Source of the DNA: Phycisphaerae bacterium | GTDB lineage: Bacteria > Planctomycetota > Phycisphaerae > Phycisphaerales > Phycisphaeraceae | Length of the DNA: 36,104 nt | Direction: 5' to 3' | NCBI GenBank assembly: GCA_030426385.1 | Contig: JAUHYI010000048.1 | Span: 1-36,104 of the forward strand | Shown: one piece after another, positions 1 to 7,803 of the stretch | Numbering within the stretch: position 1 is the stretch's first letter | Layout: each line of letters opens with the position of its first letter | Position numbers and translations under genes: made by a program | Notes under the pieces: model-generated | Database searches by the model: none | What the model was told of the DNA's origin: nothing | Seen by the model: the letters and a program-made list of their open reading frames with translations, nothing else

Positions 1-914
1 GCACCATCGTATTCGAGTGCTGCACCGCTATTGATTACAAAATTGGTCAAATGACTCGTGGCCTGTGACACGCGAACCGTGACATCGTTGTTCACGGTGA
101 TGGTTCCGTCTGATGCCAGACGATTATCAATATTCAGAATTTTGGGACCAAGGTTACCCGGATCGACTCCAACGGTAATGCTTCCGGACACATTGAAGTT
201 TCCCGTCCCTGACGATCCGATTGTGCTGTCGGTGGCCAACAATAACGTCGGCGTAGAACTGACACTGCTCGTGCGGACCTGACCGGTACCCAATGCTTGA
301 TCGTGCCCCAGAACATAAACACCACTGCCCAACAAGACTTCACTGGGCAGATTGTTGGCCCCGTTGAATCGCAGGGTCAAGTCATTGAGGACGGTGGTCG
401 TGGTCGTACTGAGATTGCCCGGCATCAATCCAATGTCGCCGTTGAATGTCAATTGGGTGGCCGCGTTATTGCCAGCAATTGACAGGGCACTGTTGCCAGT
501 TGCAACCAGCAAGTCAACATTAAATTCAGCAGGCTGCACAGCACCACTGGTGTACAAGTCATTGCCACCATCGATCGCAATACTATGGTCCCCCGCGGTG
601 TTGAATACAAAACCCGCGCCCGCACTTTCAACAATCAACCAATCGATTTGAGCGTCGACATTGACATTAATTGTTTTGTTCGCATCCGCAGCGCCGTTGT
701 TGAACCGCACTATATGGTCAAACGTTGGCAATGTGTCGGTCGTGGTCCCCACGATGGTCCAGTTGTCCGGATCGTTCCAGAATTTACCATTGGCATCGCC
801 TGTGCCCGAGCCATTCCAATAAAACGTCGCACTGTAGGCCGGACAGGCGAACAACAATGCGGCCGCGATGGATGTAAGTTTGATTGATGGTCGCAAACGC
901 GTTAGTCGAGGCAT
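1..914 (-). CDS. Secreted autotransporter-like beta-strand-repeat protein (partial, 3' end outside window)
   Basis: An open frame runs on the minus strand from an ATG at 914 to the window edge, giving at least 304 residues without a stop. The N-terminus is a signal peptide: basic MPRLTRLRPSIK, a hydrophobic stretch, then ACPAYSA before a mature start at TFYWNG. An AGGAG ribosome site lies 8 bases before the ATG. The mature part is rich in Gly, Asn, Thr, Ser and Val, with phrases such as WNGSGTGDANGKFW, LGHDQALGTGQV and GNFNVSGSITVG. This is typical of autotransporter-associated beta-strand (PATR) proteins, which in Planctomycetes usually end in a PEP-CTERM anchor; that end is not visible here. 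The role is probably cell surface or extracellular. It lies downstream of the LacI gene on the same strand. Confidence is high for a secreted beta-rich protein, low for any precise function. Confidence 0.75.
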   Translation of the reverse strand, partial: MPRLTRLRPSIKLTSIAAALLFACPAYSATFYWNGSGTGDANGKFWNDPDNWTIVGTTTDTLPTFDHIVRFNNGAADANKTINVNVDAQIDWLIVESAGAGFVFNTAGDHSIAIDGGNDLYTSGAVQPAEFNVDLLVATGNSALSIAGNNAATQLTFNGDIGLMPGNLSTTTTTVLNDLTLRFNGANNLPSEVLLGSGVYVLGHDQALGTGQVRTSSVSSTPTLLLATDSTIGSSGTGNFNVSGSITVGVDPGNLGPKILNIDNRLASDGTITVNNDVTVRVSQATSHLTNFVINSGAALEYDG

Positions 915-1047
915 CCAATTCTCTCCTGCTGATGGTTTCGGGCCGATTGGTTTAGTGTGTGTTTAAAGTGCGTAGGTGTGTGACGAGTGCGCGTGAAAGG
1001 GAATCTGTAGGTGTGGAAGGAAGACGGGTTATGTGAGTGGGCGTATG

Positions 1048-1074
1048 TGCGTGCGTGTGTGTGGGGGGGGGGGG
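1048..1074. repeat. GT-rich stretch ending in a 12-G homopolymer
   Basis: The plus strand runs through alternating GT/GC dinucleotides into twelve consecutive G (1063-1074), directly abutting the TAA stop of the LacI gene (complement of 1075-1077). It lies in the 160-base gap between that gene and the secreted protein gene. Such tracts are slippage-prone, but this one is outside both reading frames. Confidence 0.9.
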
Positions 1075-2055
1075 TTATGGTGCTGCGCTGACGCTTGATC
1101 CGTTAACCAGATGCGTCGGCAACACTGCAGACATCGCCGTGACTGCGCCTGGTGTTCCCAACAGTTTTTCCATCATTTGGCCAGCCTGATACCCCATGAC
1201 CTGCGCGTCATAGCCGATGGAAGTCAGGCGTCGCCCATTGGTAAAATCCAATCCCAACGCATCAAACCCCACCAGGGAAACATCCTCCGGAATCGATGCG
1301 CCGATCTCGATCAGATGATTACCCAGGCGTTGCGATTGTGGATCACCCCAGAAAAAACCGGTAATGCCTTCGCTACGAATCCATTGTGCCAAATCCGGCT
1401 CAGACAACGTCGGCGTTTCGATTAACACCACACCTGCAGCAGCCAGTTGATTGGCAAAGCCTGACTTGATGCGATTGACGGTTCGGTTGTCCGTGGAATT
1501 AAATCCCGTGGCAATGCGCTGATGGCCCTGCGCCAACAGGCAGTCCGCTGCAATTTGTCCCACCTGCGTAAAATTATGACTCACGCTACTGATGCCGCGT
1601 TCTTCTTCGCCGGGGCGATTGATCGCGATGACCGGGATCGGCTGCTCGATCGCTTCGCCGATGCATTGATGGTCCGTATTCAATCCCATGCAGATCACCC
1701 CGTCGTAATCATGCTGCTCGAGCCCGCGCAGAAACATACCGGGGTTGTCTTCTAAACCAGCGGGCAACACAGTGACGAAAACACCATCTTTTTGAAACAT
1801 GTCCTGAATGCCCGCGATCCATTGCCTGCAATAGTCAATCATCGAGCCGGAATAGGTGAGCGTGGGCGAGTACAGCACCGCCACATGACGCTTTTGCAGT
1901 CGCCGCGCATCACGCGGTTTGTACGCTGTGTTTTCAATGGCCCGTTTCACTTTTTGGCGTGTCTGATCACTGACGCGATGGCCATGATTCAACACCAGCG
2001 ACACCGTACTGGGCGACACCTTGGCTTCTCGGGCGACATCTAAAATGCTACTCAT
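1075..2055 (-). CDS. LacI-family transcriptional regulator
   Basis: This is a 326-residue protein of normal LacI-family length. Residues 3-50 form the helix-turn-helix and hinge (ILDVAREAKVSPSTVSLVLN, then RVSDQTRQKVKRAI and YKPRDARRL). The rest is a periplasmic-binding-protein-like sugar-sensing domain, recognisable from segments such as YDGVICMG, PVIAINRPG and SEGITGFFWGD, and from DVSLVGFDALG near the end. It binds DNA as a dimer and responds to a small carbohydrate effector, as is known for the family. It is divergent from the toroid-protein gene at 2561 across a 505-base gap that holds palindromes, and lies upstream of the secreted beta-repeat gene on the same strand. It probably controls one or both. 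The effector cannot be told from sequence. Confidence 0.93.
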   Translation of the reverse strand: MSSILDVAREAKVSPSTVSLVLNHGHRVSDQTRQKVKRAIENTAYKPRDARRLQKRHVAVLYSPTLTYSGSMIDYCRQWIAGIQDMFQKDGVFVTVLPAGLEDNPGMFLRGLEQHDYDGVICMGLNTDHQCIGEAIEQPIPVIAINRPGEEERGISSVSHNFTQVGQIAADCLLAQGHQRIATGFNSTDNRTVNRIKSGFANQLAAAGVVLIETPTLSEPDLAQWIRSEGITGFFWGDPQSQRLGNHLIEIGASIPEDVSLVGFDALGLDFTNGRRLTSIGYDAQVMGYQAGQMMEKLLGTPGAVTAMSAVLPTHLVNGSSVSAAP

Positions 2056-2124
2056 GAATTATCCATTTCCGAAACCAGTGTGATTCGTACATACAGAAAC
2101 AGGCACAAGATCAGGAGCAAAAGA

Positions 2125-2136
2125 CGAATCGATTCG
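2125..2136. promoter_or_regulatory. Palindrome CGAATCGATTCG, candidate LacI-family operator
   Basis: A perfect 12-base inverted repeat with a central CG, the usual symmetry of LacI-family operators. It lies 70 bases upstream of the LacI start. The half-site AATCGA recurs at 2382-2387 and 2395-2400 nearer the divergent gene. Assignment to this regulator is inference. Confidence 0.4.
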
Positions 2137-2140
2137 AAGC

Positions 2141-2165
2141 CAGCCGCCCTACCGACGCGCGGCTG
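2141..2165. other. 7-bp stem hairpin in LacI leader region
   Basis: CAGCCGC (2141-2147) pairs perfectly with GCGGCTG (2159-2165) around an 11-base loop. No T-run follows on either strand, so it is not a typical intrinsic terminator. Its function is unknown. Confidence 0.4.
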
Positions 2166-2560
2166 TGTTCAGTGCGAGCCAAGCTGAGCCGTTACCTGCG
2201 AGCCCATGCCTGCGACCTGCCTGGCTCGAACACGGGCGAAGAGCCATGCAACCCTCGCTTTGGCCCTTCCCTTCATCCTGCCCAGGCTCGATCGCCCCCC
2301 CCACCACCACTCAGCCCCCCCACTTCGATCCCCTGCGATGGGATTCGTGATTTGAGCTTACCCTGTGAAGGGGCCGATGTCAATCGAATTTTGCAATCGA
2401 AACTGTATGATTTATTTCGATCGATTTTATGGCCAACCTACCCAAGACTATGTTATACTGCTATCACAACCCAGCGAGACGATGTGCAGCCCAAATCCAC
2501 ACCGCTCCATTCAAACGCATAAACACCTATTTTACAGATTATTAACCAAATTATAACGCC

Positions 2561-4246
2561 ATGTCAGGCAATACATCCACAACTACCCTCACTTTGAACC
2601 ACCACCTGGCGTCAAGAATCGCTGCGACTATCGATCGCGGCATCGAATCGAAATTGGTTGGTGGATTTGATTTCGATCGACAGGTGGATCTGACCCCCAG
2701 AGACCGAGGCACAGCCTACGGCGTGGCGTGCTGTGTGTTCGGCATCATTCCCGAAACTCGCCTCTTGGGCGACCGCAAAGCCTGGGCCATGGTGACCCGC
2801 CTGGTCGATACGCTCTGCTCGCACCAAGCCGAAGACGGCAGCTGGGGATGGGGCAATCGCGAAAACGATAAAGTCTGGCGCATCCACTATTCGTTTTCAC
2901 TGCCATCACTCGTCAAACTTCTAGCCCAATTCGGTGATGAATTCGAGCCGGATTTACGCGCCCGTTTTGAAAAAATGATTCGACGGGCACTGGCATATCA
3001 TCGGGACTATGGCACACAATTTCTGCGCGATGGCTCACGCGAAATTGGGTTAAACATTTTGACCGCACACATGGCTGCGCTTTGGTTGGGCGGACAACTA
3101 TTTAATGAAACCCCATGGATGGATACCGCCAAATGTTTTTTCCAACATCTGGCACAAGCGCAAAGCGCTGATGGGTTTTGGCCCGACGATGAAGATCACA
3201 CCGGGCCAGCCACGTTGTACAACACCATCACGCTCCGCCATCTCGCCGAATATGCGGCAGCCAGTCGCGATCCAACAGCCATCGAATGCATTGAACGAGC
3301 AGCGCGGTTCCACGACATGTTTGGTTACCCCGATGGCACCTGTGTAGAAACGTTTGATGAACGCAATCGATACCGCGGGCAACAACAAGCACGCACATCG
3401 TTAATCACAGCATTTGCAATTTTTGATACCACCCGTCATGTCGCCGAAAAATATGCGGGAGCCTTGGCTGACATCGAACAGACCAATGATGATTTTGAAT
3501 TGACACTCTTAACCGTCGATGCCTACCGCGCACTGGCGTCATGCAATCCAATCCCGAAACCCACCGATCGTCTTGCCAACTATAACGCATCAGCACCCAC
3601 GATCCCCGCCTCGGTGTGCCGTGCTACGCCATGGCAATTCATTGGCTCAGCATGCACCCGTCATAATCACGCTCGTCGCTACCATTATGATTTACAAAAC
3701 CATTTGAGCATTTGGCACGATCAACTCGGGCTCGTGTTGGGCGGCGGCAATTCATTACACGACCCTTACTTTTCAACGTTTCGATTTCGTGGTCATTATC
3801 TCGCTGACCGTGGCACCACCACCGCCGATGAAAACAGTGTGCGAACCACGCTTGCCTACGGCTCGATCACCGCCACTTTCAACATCACCGTCTTAAATGA
3901 CCGGTCACTACAGATTGATGCCCGCGCAACACCAGCCACCGGAAAATTGCCCGCAGACAGCCAATTTTCGCTGCATTTTCCGCAAGCACGCGGCCAAACA
4001 ATCACGTGGCAAACCCATCGCGAAACCCTGGGCCCTAAAACACGATTCGCCATGTATGACGAGAACATCCAATCAATGCAGCTCGGCCGTTGTCGCGTAG
4101 AAACCGATCGGCCGTTGCACATGGATTGGCCCTGCATGCCGATCGACATTTACAACCCACCCGCCCGCGCCGAACAGGACGCAGTATTTCGCGTGGCCGT
4201 TTCTCTCACCGAAGGGCCGACCCGCATTCGATTAACCGTGGAATAA
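2561..4246 (+). CDS. Alpha/alpha-toroid protein, possible polysaccharide lyase or hydrolase
   Basis: The protein has 561 residues and no signal peptide, so it is probably cytoplasmic. The first 320 residues or so are helical, with repeats in the style of (alpha/alpha) toroid enzymes and a prenyltransferase/cyclase-like DGSWGWG motif near residue 92. Later come GFWPDDEDHTGPATLYNT and CVETFDERNRY, which carry candidate acidic, His and Tyr active-site residues. The C-terminal 230 residues or so look beta-rich (RFRGHYLADRGTTT, FNITVLNDRSLQIDARAT). A helical toroid followed by a beta sandwich is the architecture of several polysaccharide lyase and hydrolase families, but I cannot assign one. No Shine-Dalgarno is evident before the ATG. 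It lies divergent from the LacI gene and 153 bases before the aminotransferase gene. Confidence 0.5.
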   Translation: MSGNTSTTTLTLNHHLASRIAATIDRGIESKLVGGFDFDRQVDLTPRDRGTAYGVACCVFGIIPETRLLGDRKAWAMVTRLVDTLCSHQAEDGSWGWGNRENDKVWRIHYSFSLPSLVKLLAQFGDEFEPDLRARFEKMIRRALAYHRDYGTQFLRDGSREIGLNILTAHMAALWLGGQLFNETPWMDTAKCFFQHLAQAQSADGFWPDDEDHTGPATLYNTITLRHLAEYAAASRDPTAIECIERAARFHDMFGYPDGTCVETFDERNRYRGQQQARTSLITAFAIFDTTRHVAEKYAGALADIEQTNDDFELTLLTVDAYRALASCNPIPKPTDRLANYNASAPTIPASVCRATPWQFIGSACTRHNHARRYHYDLQNHLSIWHDQLGLVLGGGNSLHDPYFSTFRFRGHYLADRGTTTADENSVRTTLAYGSITATFNITVLNDRSLQIDARATPATGKLPADSQFSLHFPQARGQTITWQTHRETLGPKTRFAMYDENIQSMQLGRCRVETDRPLHMDWPCMPIDIYNPPARAEQDAVFRVAVSLTEGPTRIRLTVE

Positions 4247-4399
4247 CCTTGACGGCTATCAACAGTAGGACGAATCAAGTTGTGTTGCATCGCGTCGTGT
4301 TGCGTTGCACTACAAGCATTGAAACAACATGTCCCGATAGCATGATGAAGTGATGATGTCATGAAGACTCGTACGTGATTTTTTTGGATGTAATAATTG

Positions 4400-5647
4400 A
4401 TGTTAAAACCGAACGACAATAAACCCATACGATCGACACCCATGCCCGCATTGCCGCCGTATTATGGCGAAGCGGAGCGAGCCAATGTGTTAGCCGCCTT
4501 AGACCAGGGCAATCTGTCGTACCTGCACCCCGATGGTTTTGTAAAAAAAGCATGTCGTCGCGTTGCACAAATGGTCGGTGTTAAACATGGCATCGCCACA
4601 TCTTCGGGTACTGCGGCATTACACGTTGCCGTGGGCGCTGCGGGTGTTGAGGCAGGCGCGGAAATTATTCTACCCCCCATCACAGACATGGGAACCGCCA
4701 TTGCCATTTTGTATCAAAACGCCATTCCAGTTTTTGCCGACGTCGACCCGCATTCCTACAACCTCACACCCGAATCGGTATTGGCTGCGATCACCGATCG
4801 TACGCAAGCAGTCATCGCGGTGCATCTGGCGGGCAACCCGTGTGCGGTCGATCAACTGCGCGATCTATGCGATGCACGAAATATCACGCTCATTGAAGAT
4901 GCCGCTCAAGCCTGGGGCGCCAAATTACACGGCAAGCCGGTCGGCTCGTTTGGACACATTGGCTGTTTTAGTCTCAACCAGTTCAAGCACATCAGTTGCG
5001 GCGATGGCGGATTGATCGTGACCGATGACGATCACCTGGCCGCAAGGTGCCGGAATTTTTCCGACAAATTTTATGATCGTGACAACACCGGCGTGCGACT
5101 GACCGAATTAGCCCCCAACTATCGCATGACCGAATTACAAGGCGCCGTCGCATTGGCACAGTTGGACAACGTCAATGCCATTGCCGAGCGTCGTCAAATG
5201 CTGGGCCAACTTCTCACGCAACAATTACAGGAATTGCCCGGCGTTATCGTGCCCGACGTGCAGCCATCGGCCTTTTGCAGTTTCTGGTTTTACATGTTTC
5301 GCATTAACCCACAAGAGCTGGACTGCCGTTGCGAAGACATGGTCGAGCGCATCAATGAACTGGGCATCCTCGTTCACAAAGGTTATATCCCGCGCCCGTT
5401 GTATTGTGAACCGCTGTTTCAAAACAAACGCTTTTTTCCCGGCGGCGTTTGGCCGGCCGAGTTAGTCAGCGGTCGCCAGTATGATTACACCGAAGTGCAT
5501 TGCGCTGCTGCGGAACAGGTTTTGGATACTGCCATAAAATTGCCACTGCATCAGGGCATGACTGAATCCGATGTGAATGATATTGCCCAGGCTATTGGCC
5601 ATGTCGTCCGCACACAAACACCTGCATTGGGATCTACCAGGCCGTGA
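4400..5647 (+). CDS. DegT/DnrJ/EryC1/StrS-family PLP aminotransferase
   Basis: The protein has 415 residues from the ATG at 4400; a TTG at 4397 is an alternative one codon earlier. A GGATG lies 9 bases upstream. Family marks are SGTAALH (69-75, cofactor phosphate binding), EDAAQAWGA (166-174, Asp and Gln contacting the pyridine ring) and SLNQFKHISCGDGG (191-204), with K196 the expected Schiff-base lysine. These enzymes usually transaminate keto-sugar nucleotides, but distant members act on other keto-sugars or cyclitols, as in AHBA-type or keto-inosose chemistry. Its stop overlaps the GTG start of the next amidohydrolase gene by 4 bases, so it is translationally coupled to it. In this catabolic setting, use on a free keto-sugar or cyclitol is plausible but unproven. 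Confidence 0.9.
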   Translation: MLKPNDNKPIRSTPMPALPPYYGEAERANVLAALDQGNLSYLHPDGFVKKACRRVAQMVGVKHGIATSSGTAALHVAVGAAGVEAGAEIILPPITDMGTAIAILYQNAIPVFADVDPHSYNLTPESVLAAITDRTQAVIAVHLAGNPCAVDQLRDLCDARNITLIEDAAQAWGAKLHGKPVGSFGHIGCFSLNQFKHISCGDGGLIVTDDDHLAARCRNFSDKFYDRDNTGVRLTELAPNYRMTELQGAVALAQLDNVNAIAERRQMLGQLLTQQLQELPGVIVPDVQPSAFCSFWFYMFRINPQELDCRCEDMVERINELGILVHKGYIPRPLYCEPLFQNKRFFPGGVWPAELVSGRQYDYTEVHCAAAEQVLDTAIKLPLHQGMTESDVNDIAQAIGHVVRTQTPALGSTRP

Positions 5648-6417
5648 TTTTTGATTGCCATACACATCTGTTTACGATTCAACCCAACGCACGCGTGGAT
5701 CGCGACGAACAGGCACTGATGGCCCAACGCATGGATCACTGTGGGATCGATCGCGCCGTGATCCTCGGGCCGGTGGGTGAGTTTGGTTTCGAACCAACGC
5801 CCGATCAGATTGAAATCGCCAACGCCCACACGACCGACGCGGTGATCAACTGGCCGCAGCGTTACGTGGGGTTTTGTTATCTCAATGCCCAACATGATCC
5901 AAACTGGATCGATCATCACATGCATCAATGCCTGATCGATGGGCCGTTGGTCGGCGTAAAAATCTGGGTCGCTGTATCAGCCCGCGACACACGGTATGAC
6001 CCGATCATGCATCGATGCGCCCAATGGAATCTGCCATTGTTATTTCATGCATGGCACAAAACGATTCATCACTGCGCCGAGGAATCCGATGGCTGGGCCA
6101 TTGCCGATTTGGCCCGACGCCATCCCGATGTGCAGATCATCATGGCGCATCTGCACGGCGTCGGTTGTGCAGGCGTCGATGCGATTGCCGATTGCCCCAA
6201 CGTCTTGGTCGACATATCCGGCGGCCAACCGATGGCTGGTCACATCGAACATGCGTTGCGACGAATCGGCCACGAGCGCATCGTGTATGGCTCCGATTGG
6301 CCCGTTCGTGATTTCGCGGGACAACTCGGCAAACTAAACGGCCTGGGATTATCCGACGATCAATATCGCGCTATCACCAGTGGCAATCTACTGCGTCTTC
6401 TCGGAGCCCGCGCATGA
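5644..6417 (+). CDS. Amidohydrolase-family (amidohydrolase_2) metal-dependent hydrolase
   Basis: The protein has 257 residues and a GTG start overlapping the aminotransferase stop (GTGA). It has the expected metal and catalytic residues of a (beta/alpha)8 amidohydrolase: DCHTH at 4-8 with the H-x-H pair, K106 in VGVKIW, H135 in LLFHAW, H169 in IMAHLHG and D218 in YGSDWP. The family includes lactonases, decarboxylases and dicarboxylate hydrolases; a sugar lactone or a related ring hydrolysis is a reasonable guess but the substrate is not visible. It lacks a signal peptide, so it is cytoplasmic. Its stop overlaps the following gene by 4 bases (ATGA), giving a three-gene coupled unit. Confidence 0.87.
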   Translation: MIFDCHTHLFTIQPNARVDRDEQALMAQRMDHCGIDRAVILGPVGEFGFEPTPDQIEIANAHTTDAVINWPQRYVGFCYLNAQHDPNWIDHHMHQCLIDGPLVGVKIWVAVSARDTRYDPIMHRCAQWNLPLLFHAWHKTIHHCAEESDGWAIADLARRHPDVQIIMAHLHGVGCAGVDAIADCPNVLVDISGGQPMAGHIEHALRRIGHERIVYGSDWPVRDFAGQLGKLNGLGLSDDQYRAITSGNLLRLLGARA

Positions 6418-7217
6418 CGCTTTCCAAACCAATCACAGACAAAGCATCACAGCCCTCACTGATCGATGTCTCCGCCTGGTTGGGATTGTGGCCCTTTCAA
6501 CCACTGGTACCCTGCGGCATAGATGACGTAGCCCAATCCCTGAAAAACATTGGCGTCACCACCGCCATGATCACGCCGATGCAAGCCGTGCTATCGCCTG
6601 ACCCTCATGAAATTGGCCGACGCATGACCGATGATTTGGCAAGCCATTCGTTGTTACACCTGACGCCGTTGATCGACCCGACGCGCCACGATGCGAGCGC
6701 CATGTTGCAATGGGCCATCGATCAGCCATCCATTGCCATGGTACGATTCGCGCCCAGTTACCGCTTGCATCAACCTGATGATCCACGTGTCGTCGCGTTG
6801 ATCAAACGTGCCGCCGAGAGCGGACTAGCCGTGGGAATCATCTGGCGAATGGAAGACGAACGCGCCCACTATCCATTAATGAAAGTGCCTCCGCCCCCGA
6901 TTGAATCGGCGCTTCGACTGGCCCACAACATCTTCCCGGCACCGGTTCTAATCCACAATCTTTATCGCCCGGAAATCACAGAACTGGCGTCCGCCGAAAA
7001 TCTGCTTTTTGATTTAGCCATGGTTGATGGCGCGGACCCGATCGCCATGTGTATCGATGCGGTGGGTGTTGATCGCCTGGTGTTTTCCAGTCACGCACCA
7101 CTGATGCACCCGCACGCGCAACATGCCAAACTCATCGCAGGCGTGCGGGACCAACAACAGCACCAGGCGATCAGTCATGACAACGCGATGCGCTTGCTCC
7201 AAGCCATTGCGAAATGA
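6414..7217 (+). CDS. Amidohydrolase-like protein lacking most metal-binding residues
   Basis: The protein has 267 residues, starts within the stop of the upstream amidohydrolase (ATGA overlap), and follows the same fold plan and length. Where active members carry H-x-H near the N-terminus, this one reads IDVSAWLGLWPF (17-28), with no histidine pair. Where they have G-S-D-W-P near the C-terminus it reads FSSHAP (224-229), with Asp replaced by His. One histidine is kept in VLIHNLY (H181). It therefore looks like a degenerate paralogue, perhaps a structural or regulatory partner of the preceding enzyme or an enzyme with changed chemistry. Assignment to the superfamily is by position, length and overall resemblance and is moderately sure. 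Confidence 0.7.
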   Translation: MTLSKPITDKASQPSLIDVSAWLGLWPFQPLVPCGIDDVAQSLKNIGVTTAMITPMQAVLSPDPHEIGRRMTDDLASHSLLHLTPLIDPTRHDASAMLQWAIDQPSIAMVRFAPSYRLHQPDDPRVVALIKRAAESGLAVGIIWRMEDERAHYPLMKVPPPPIESALRLAHNIFPAPVLIHNLYRPEITELASAENLLFDLAMVDGADPIAMCIDAVGVDRLVFSSHAPLMHPHAQHAKLIAGVRDQQQHQAISHDNAMRLLQAIAK

Positions 7218-7234
7218 TTCGCTTTCAACCCTGA

Positions 7235-7336
7235 TATAATACCCATCCCGTTAAAAACTCGCGCGGCCTCAATTTTCCCTTCACACAAACTCCCGGTATT
7301 CACCGGGAGCTAATAAAAACTACGCGCGAGTATTTA
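7235..7336. ncRNA. Structured intergenic element, candidate small RNA or bidirectional terminator
   Basis: This lies between two convergent operons. A perfect TATAAT is at 7235-7240 on the plus strand, with no good -35. From 7257 an outer stem ACTCGCGCG (7257-7265) pairs exactly with CGCGCGAGT (7323-7331), extended by A/T pairs with one mismatch. Nested inside is a second perfect hairpin CTCCCGGT-ATTC-ACCGGGAG (7290-7309). The nested design is more elaborate than a simple terminator, and the T-run after the stem is weak on both strands. Either a small RNA or a shared transcription end is possible. Confidence 0.4.
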
Positions 7337-7423
7337 TCGTAATCCGTATAAAGATATCAACGAGACGCGTGTTTTATACAGCTTCGCATCATCGCTTGTA
7401 CCCACGCATTGCACCTACGACTT

Positions 7424-7759
7424 TCAGTTCAGTTCGTAAACCATTTCCATTGAAGCCCACCACTCGTCGTCTTTGGCCTCGGGCACCTTTTCCTGAAACT
7501 GACACATCAGCGCATCCCATTCACGGCATTTGGGATCCAGGTCGAGGTACTTCGGAAAATCGCGATCCGCCACGAAGTCGTCGACGGTTTCCATATGCAT
7601 AAACATGCGCCGGCCCAACAAAAATATTCTCATTGAGACAATGCCAACCGCTTTTAGAGATCGTTCAACCTCGGGCCAAACATGGCGATGGTGTTCCTTG
7701 TACTTCTCAATGACTTCAGGATCATCTTTCAACTGCAACGTCATGGCATACGTTTTCAT
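7424..7759 (-). CDS. L-rhamnose/L-fucose mutarotase family (DUF718)
   Basis: A 111-residue protein of the usual length for the RhaM/YiiL (COG3254) fold, a dimeric ferredoxin-like barrel. Features are Y20, the EHHRHVWPEV signature (22-31) with the conserved His and Trp-Pro, the strand MRIFLLGRRMFMHMET, a WW pair at 100-101, and the MVYEL terminus. Family members interconvert alpha and beta anomers of L-rhamnose. A member of this family accompanies the SDR dehydrogenase and lactonase of the oxidative L-fucose pathway described in Xanthomonas. Here it is the last gene of just such a set, 44 bases after the SDR gene, so L-fucose is the likelier substrate; rhamnose cannot be excluded. It is cytoplasmic. 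Confidence 0.88.
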   Translation of the reverse strand: MKTYAMTLQLKDDPEVIEKYKEHHRHVWPEVERSLKAVGIVSMRIFLLGRRMFMHMETVDDFVADRDFPKYLDLDPKCREWDALMCQFQEKVPEAKDDEWWASMEMVYELN

Positions 7760-7803
7760 GGCCTTGATACCTCATGCTATAAAAATATTTTTTACACCGA
7801 ACA

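Larger units (their letters stand above)
2056..2560. other. Divergent intergenic region between LacI regulator and toroid-protein gene
   Basis: These 505 bases hold no convincing gene; the short open frames here are C-rich and lack family signals. Visible items are a 12-base palindrome (2125-2136), a 7-bp stem hairpin (2141-2165), a C-rich stretch with two runs of C near 2288-2320, a pair of direct CAATCGAA repeats (2381-2388 and 2394-2401), a TCGATCGA core just after them, and a TATACT box at 2454-2459 without a good -35. The promoters of both flanking genes should lie here. Confidence 0.6.

Noticed and set aside
2172..2522. 116-codon open frame in the LacI/toroid intergenic region
   Set aside because: Pro/Ser-rich product from a C-rich stretch, overlapping another frame of equal quality and the likely promoter region; no ribosome site.
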